Source: Cyanophora paradoxa
Lineage: Eukaryota; Glaucocystophyceae; Cyanophorales; Cyanophoraceae
NCBI GenBank assembly: GCA_004431415.1
Contig: QPMI01000258.1
Coordinates: forward strand, 52,598 to 116,597
DNA length: 64,000 bases
Direction: 5' to 3'
The translations under genes and the position numbers were made by a program. The notes beneath the pieces are model-generated. The model did not search any database. It saw only the letters and a list, made by a program, of their open reading frames with translations, and had not been told where the DNA came from. Shown piece after piece: positions 59,001 through 64,000 of this stretch; the stretch's first letter is position 1, and every line of letters starts with the position of its first letter.

Positions 59001-62000
59001 CGGCCCCCGCGGGGCGCGCCGGCGCCATCCTCGCCCGCCTCGTCGGCGCCCTCGAGAGCCGCCCCCCGCCCCGGAGCACCCGCGCCCCGGGGCCCCCGAG
59101 CCGCCGCCCCCCTCGCCCCGCCCCGTCGCCCTCGTCGTTGAGGACGCGGTGCGGCGCCCCGGCTCCCCCCCACTTGCCCCCTCCGTCCCCGCACGCTCAC
59201 CCCCCGGGCCCGCAGCACTGGCTCGACGTGCCCTCTCCCCTCCCTTGTCCCCGCCCCGCGGTTCGAGCTCGCGCTGAGGCGCGGCCGCAGACCTCGTCGT
59301 GGTTCGTGCTGCGGCAGTTGCGGGACGCGTGCCCGCGGCTGCTGCTCGTCCTCACGGCGCGCCCGATGCGGGACCCGCCGCGCGAGTACCTCCTGCTCTC
59401 GGGCTCCCTCCACGGGGACGACGACCTCTCGCCCCCCGCCCTCCTCTCCCCCGCCGCCAGCCTCGCCCCGGGGCCCTCGCCCCTCTCCCGCGCCTCCTCC
59501 GCCGCCGCCGCGCCCTCCCCGCGGGGCTCGGCGGGGGCTGCGCACGGGAAGGAGCGGGAGCAGGCGCTGCGGCGCGCCATCTCGGCCGCCCTCGCCCGCG
59601 CCGCCTCCCACAGCGCCTCCGAGGCCTCCGCCTCCGCCCAGCGCCCCTCCGCCGCCGGGCTCCAGGCGGCGGGCAAGGGGCACGGGGCGCGCTCCCCCGC
59701 CGCCCCCCCGAGCTCTTCCACGTGCGCCTCGGGCCCTGCCCCGCGACGCCGCCGCCGCCCTCTTCACCGTCTGCGCCCCGCCCGCCCGCCCCCGCGCCTG
59801 AGGCCGTCTGAGGGGCGGCTGAGGCGGGGCGCGGGGGCGCAGAGCCTCTCGGAGCGGCTGCAGGCGCGCTGGGCCCCCGGGCGATGGCGGAGGCCGTCAC
59901 CAAAGCCGCCGGCGTCCGTGCGCAGCCGGCCGCCCGCCCTCGCCCTTTTCGCGCGCCGGCGGCGCCCTCTGAGGCGGGGCGCGGGGCAGCGCTCTTCATC
60001 GTGGAGCTGGTGCGGCAGCGGGCGCGGCAGCTGCACGAGGCCGCGCCAGGCGCCCCCGCCCCGCCCCCCTCCGAGCTCGCCAGGCCCCCGCCGCACGCCG
60101 GCCCGCCCGCCTCGGTCTCCTTCTCCATCCCGGACACCATCCAGCAGGCGCTCTCCCCGCCGCCCCGCACCCGCAATCGACCCCGCCGCGCTCTGACGCT
60201 CGCCCCGCGGCAGGTGATCCTGGGGCAGGTGGACCGCCTCAGCGGGGCCGCCAAGGCCGTGCTGAAGATCGGGGCCGTCGTGGGGAGCGGCTTCACGCGC
60301 GCCGCCGTGCAGGCGATCGACCCGACGGGGATGGACCCCGCGCTCGTCTGCTCCGCCCTCCAGGAACTGCGCCGCGCCGGCCTCCTCCGGCCGCTCCGCG
60401 CGGGGCCGGCGGGGCGGGGCGGGGGCGCGGAGGAGTGGCCGGGGCCGGGGACGCCCCTCGGGTTCCCCCACAGCCTCGTCCCCGAGGCCGTCTACGCGAG
60501 CATGACCTCCGTGCCCGCCCCGCCCCCGCCCCGCCCCGCCCCGCCCCGCCCCCGCCCCCGCCCGGCGCGAGACGGTCCCGGGCCCGCCGCAGACGCAGAA
60601 GCGGGAGATCCACCGCGCCTACGCGCGCCTCCTCGAGACGGCCCTCAACGAGCGCACCGGCCGCGGCGCCGCCGCCGCCGCCGCCATCGCCGCCCTCGGC
60701 GGCGCCCGCCCGGGGCCCGCCATCCTCGCGTTCGCCAGCATCCCCACGCGCCCCCGCCCCCGCCGCCCGCCCTGAGGCGCGCGGGCAGGGCGCACTGGAA
60801 GGGGGGGGAGGAGTACGAGCGGGCGCTGGTGTACCTGGAGCGGGCGGCGGAGGGGGCGTACGGGGCGGGGGCGCTGCGGGAGGCGCGCCGCCACCTCTCC
60901 GAGCTCGTCGCCCTCATCGACATGCTGGTCCGTCCCCGAGGTCTGCTTTTCATGGCTCCCCTCCGTTCACGGGGCTCCGCAGGGGGCGGCGGGCCCCGTG
61001 GCGCCCCTGCCCGAGCACCTGCGCCCCGCGGGGGTCGCCCCGCTGCCCCTCGCCCGCTCCCGCTCCGCCTCCTCCGCCCTCCCCTCCACCTCCTCCCTCC
61101 TCCCCTTCGGCACCGCCGCCGACCGCCTCGCCCACTGGCGCCGCGCCCGCTGGTCCGCCCTCCGCGCCTGGGCCTTCGTCGGTGCGCCCCGCCCTGCCCC
61201 GCCCGCCCGTCCGCGCCATCCCCCAGTCCGACGGAGGCGGGGGCAGAGTACCTGGCGGCGGACACCGAAGCGGCCCTCGAGCTCGCGGTCCGCACGCCCG
61301 CCCCGCCCGCCCGCCCGCGCCGCCGGCGCGGGGCGAGGCGGGGGCACGGGCAGGGGCGTGTCTGGAGAGCCTCGGGGAGCGGCCGCCGGCCCCCACGGCC
61401 TCCCCCGTCGCCCTCCTCCGTGCGCCCCGGCCCCCACACCTGCTTCGCCGCGCATCCGACCCGCCCGTCCCCGCAGGCCTCCGCGCTCGCGCGCGAGGCG
61501 CCGCCTCTCGCGTCGCAGCGGCGCCGGCGGGGCGCCCCGGGGCGGCCGACGCGGCGGCGGCAGCGGCGCGCGGGGCCCGCACCGCCGCAGTCGACTGCAT
61601 GACCCTCGTGCATCTGTGAGGCCCCCCCCGCCCCGCCCCGGCCCGCCGCTCCGCGCCGAGGGACGCGGTGCAGGTGCTCGGCGCGGGCGGCGGGGGAGGG
61701 GGGGCGGGGGGAGCGGGATGGCGGGCGATGTCGCTGGCGGCGGCGGTGCGGGGGGCGGGCCTGGCGGAGGACGCGCTCGTCTCCCCGGCCTCCCGCGCCC
61801 GCGCCTTCGCCGCCTTCGCCGCCGCCCTCACCGGTGCCGCCCCAGCCCCCCAGCCCCCGGCCGGCCGCGAGCGAGGGACGCGTTTGGGCAGCGCACGGGG
61901 CGCACAGGGGGGCGGAGCGGGTGCTGGCGCGGGCGCTGGAGCTCGCGCAGGGCGCCGGCGACGACTCGGCCCTCGCCGCGGCCTTTTCCGCCGCCGCCCA

Positions 62001-62897
62001 CCACGCGGGCACCCTCGGCCGGCGCGCCCGCCCCCACCGCGCCCCGCCCGCCCCGCCCCGCCCTTGACGCCGGGGCAGCTTTGAGGAGGCGGAGGCGCTG
62101 CTGGGGGAGGCGCTGGCGTGCGCGGAGCGGGGCGTCGGGGCGCCCGCCCCGGGCGGCATCGCGGCGGCGCGTGCCCTCTGCCTACTCCTCCTCGGCCGCC
62201 TCCCGAGGCCGGCGAGGAGGCCCGCCGCGGCCTCTTCCTCCTCCAGCGCACCGGCGGCGACCCGCGCGCCGCCGCCTCCTGCGCCGCCCTCGCCGCCTTC
62301 GTCCGCCCCCGCGCCGCCTCCTCCTCGGACCGGCGCTTCTCACTCTTCGCAGGCGGCGCTGCTGCAGGGGCGGGAGGAGGAGGCGCGGGGGGCGCTCGCG
62401 GGGCTCTCGCACGAGGAGCGGGCGGCGGCGCGGTGGCGCTGGGGCGCGCCGCTGCGGGGCGACCTGTGCGAGGCGCTCGCCGCCTCGCGGGGGACGCTCG
62501 ACATGGGCCCCGCCTATGCAGTCGCAGCCGACACGCTGCGGCACTGGCGCGAGGCCCGCCGCGAGACCTCCTGGCTCCACGCCTGTCCGCCCCCTCCCCG
62601 CCCTGCCCCGCCCTCGAGCAAGCGGGCCCCTGACGGAGCGGGGGGCGGGACACTGTGACAGTCCTGATCTTCGCGGCGTGCGACCTGCTGCAGCGGCACG
62701 AGGCGGCCTGCCTCGCCCGCTACGGGCCCGTCCCGGTCCGCGCGCCACCCCCCGCCCCCCTCTCTGGGCTTTCAGGCCGCTGAGGCGGGGCGGGGCGGGG
62801 CAGTCGCGGCTGGAGCGGCTGTGCGGGTGCCGCGTGGTCTTTGCGGAGGAGGCGCTGCCCGGGGACGCCGCCGACCGCGCCGGCCTCGAGTGCGAGG

Positions 62898-62932
<35 letters not shown>

Positions 62933-63270
62933 CGCCTCCTCGCCGCCAGCTGCAGGGCCGTCCCGCGCTGGCGCCCCTCCGCGACCTCTTCGGCGCCGCG
63001 CGCGCCCTCCTGCCCCTCGAGCGCCGCGCCGCGCTCCTGCGGCGGGCGGCGGCGGCCTTCCGGGGCGCCGGGCTGCGGGTCTTCGAGGCGGTGGCCCTCG
63101 CGCGGCTCGCCCCGCTCGAGGCGAGCCCCGAGGCGGCGGCGGCGGCGGCCGAGGCGGCGCTGGCGCTGGCGGCGGAGACGGGCCTGCGCATCCCCGCCGT
63201 CGAGAAGCTGCGGGCCGGCATCCGCCGCCAGAGCACCGCCGACGGCAAACCCACCGCCACCTGGGGCTAG
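56069..63270 (+). CDS. Soluble adenylyl cyclase-like protein (ADCY10 type)
   Basis: Class III cyclase with the ADCY10 layout: two cyclase homology domains, a P-loop NTPase module and a long helical C terminus. ATG 56069 leads to LLSYLPAGILASPASLEQL, then CHD1: HYGAALLID-VKGFSSLARTL and GMDVLLFA-GDSVLAFL keep both metal-binding Asp residues (56240-56550). CHD2 reads LVFASFPELDV, CWIDDKGASALLAFGTP (about 57640), FRGTLGAP-CRREFALMG and GAVILSARLMSAA (about 57940). The NTPase part starts FGREAELTRVSEAIDAAC (about 58350). A GC-donor join restores the Walker A motif FIEGEPGTGKTVFAGEVL; then PVALVVEDA (Walker B, about 59125) and LRQLRDACPRLLLVLTARPM. A winged-helix-like part (IPDTIQQVILGQVDRLSGAA) and TPR-like helices (WKGGEEYERALVYLERAAEG) follow, ending KPTATWG. 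ADCY10 cyclases are bicarbonate-stimulated; that is family knowledge, not shown here. Many exon joins past 58.5 kb are approximate. Confidence 0.88.
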
Positions 63271-63391
63271 GCCTGCCCCCCGCTTGCCCTTCCCCGCATG
63301 CGACTTTGGAATGAACGACTCGCATTCGGCATGCACTGGCGCCTGATTGAGGCGGGGGCGGTGCTGGGTTTCGGTGGGCAGCCGGGGTGGC

Positions 63392-64000
63392 CTAGTAGCC
63401 GGGGATGCTCAGGTTGGTGGCGGCGTGCGCGTTCTCGTTGCGCTTGCGCGGCCGCCGCGGCGGCTTCGTGTCCTCCGGCCCCGTTCCCAGCGCCGGCACC
63501 ATTTGCCTGCGCGCACTTCAGCGGGGCCGGGCGGGGCGGCGGAGAGAGGGGTGCGGCGCGCCGGTTGGGGTGCTCCTCGATCCTGTAGGCCGGCTCGTAG
63601 GGGCGGCGGGAGTGCAGGGGCGCGCCGCACGCCAGCCCCTCCACGGGGCAGGGACACGAGGCGAGCGCCCCGCCGGCCGCCTCCTCCAGCTCCCGCACGC
63701 ACCGGTAGCACGTCTCCAGGTGCGCTGCGCCCGCCCCGCCTGAGCCGCGCCCCGCCCCCGGCTCGACGGGGCGGGGGGCGGGGGGGCACCGGCGGGGCAG
63801 TTGAACTGGACGCGGCCCTCGCGCGGGTTGCGCCGCTTGAGCTGCAAGCACCGCCAGCAGTCCAGGATGGTCTTGTTGAGCGGCACCTCCCGGAACGCCT
63901 GCCACCCGCTCAGGCGAGGCGGCGGGGGCGCCGGAGGCGCGGGGCGGGCGCCGCACCCGCTCGACGTGCGTGATGGGGCGGTGGCAGTGGAGGCACGTGG
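63392..64000 (-). CDS. CxxC-rich protein, 3' part (continues beyond the window)
   Basis: Partial gene whose N terminus lies past 64000. Readable exons: CLHCHRPITHVE (about 63990), AFREVPLNKTILDCWRCLQL (about 63890), KRRNPREGRVQFNCPAG, HLETCYRCVRELEEAAGGAL (about 63720), ASCPCPVEGLACGAPLHSRR and YEPAYRIEEHPNR (about 63580). The C terminus reads MVPALGTGPEDTKPPRRPRK then RNENAHAATNLSIPGY, stop 63392-63394. Three CxxC pairs (CLHC, CWRC, CYRC) suggest a small zinc-binding protein. Family not recognised. It is convergent with the cyclase, 121 bp apart. Confidence 0.7.

Noticed and set aside
60645-63336. Long minus-strand open frames (for example 60645-62159 and 62182-63336)
   Set aside because: They are antisense shadows of the adenylyl cyclase gene, with Pro/Arg/Gly-rich translations and no conserved motif.

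Overview
This is nuclear DNA of a photosynthetic microbial eukaryote. GC is extreme, genes are packed tightly, and almost every gene is cut by many introns of about 50-90 nt. The protein set is eukaryotic: retromer VPS35, PIG-A, RNA polymerase III subunit RPC4, two dynamins, CENATAC and a soluble adenylyl cyclase. Plant or algal character comes from a thylakoid STN7/8-type kinase, an ERD7/senescence-domain protein, an organelle-targeted AlaRS and a DRP1/DRP2 dynamin pair. CEP164-type WW modules hint at a flagellum. A secondary-plastid alga such as a haptophyte fits best. That is an inference; I cannot name the species. Gene models below were spliced by eye from conserved protein segments. Outer limits are firmer than every internal exon edge.

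Layout. 0-10 kb: DDHD phospholipase (-), a condensation/alcohol-acyltransferase-like gene with broken frames (+), VPS35 (-). 10-16 kb: a small membrane zinc-ribbon protein (+), then a 3.8-kb DIRS-like tyrosine-recombinase retroelement of clearly lower GC. 16-24 kb: O-methyltransferase (-), PIG-A (-), STN-like plastid kinase (+), ERD7/senescence-domain protein (-). 24-31 kb: RPC4 (+), UPF0126/TRIC-like membrane protein (-), a small unknown protein (-), a histidine-rich mitochondrial carrier (-). 31-43 kb: TPR protein (+), an unknown helical protein (-), organellar alanyl-tRNA synthetase (+), CENATAC (-), double-WW protein (+). 43-51 kb: DRP1-like dynamin (-) head-to-head with a PH-domain DRP2-like dynamin (+). 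51-64 kb: a giant Cys-rich-repeat protein (-), a 7-kb soluble adenylyl cyclase (+), and the 3' part of a CxxC-rich protein (-) leaving the window.

Organisation. Strands alternate almost strictly. Neighbours are therefore mostly head-to-head (gaps of about 165-400 bp) or tail-to-tail (often under 350 bp), which suggests bidirectional promoters. VPS35, the two dynamins, the DDHD lipase and PIG-A point to membrane traffic and lipid metabolism. RPC4, AlaRS and CENATAC are housekeeping genes for transcription, translation and splicing.

The most unusual signals are: introns with GC instead of GT at the 5' splice site in a large share of cases, with C-rich 5' and G-rich 3' arms that can pair; a mitoferrin-like carrier with two long histidine-rich segments; the DRP1/DRP2 head-to-head pair; and the presence of CENATAC, a minor-spliceosome factor.
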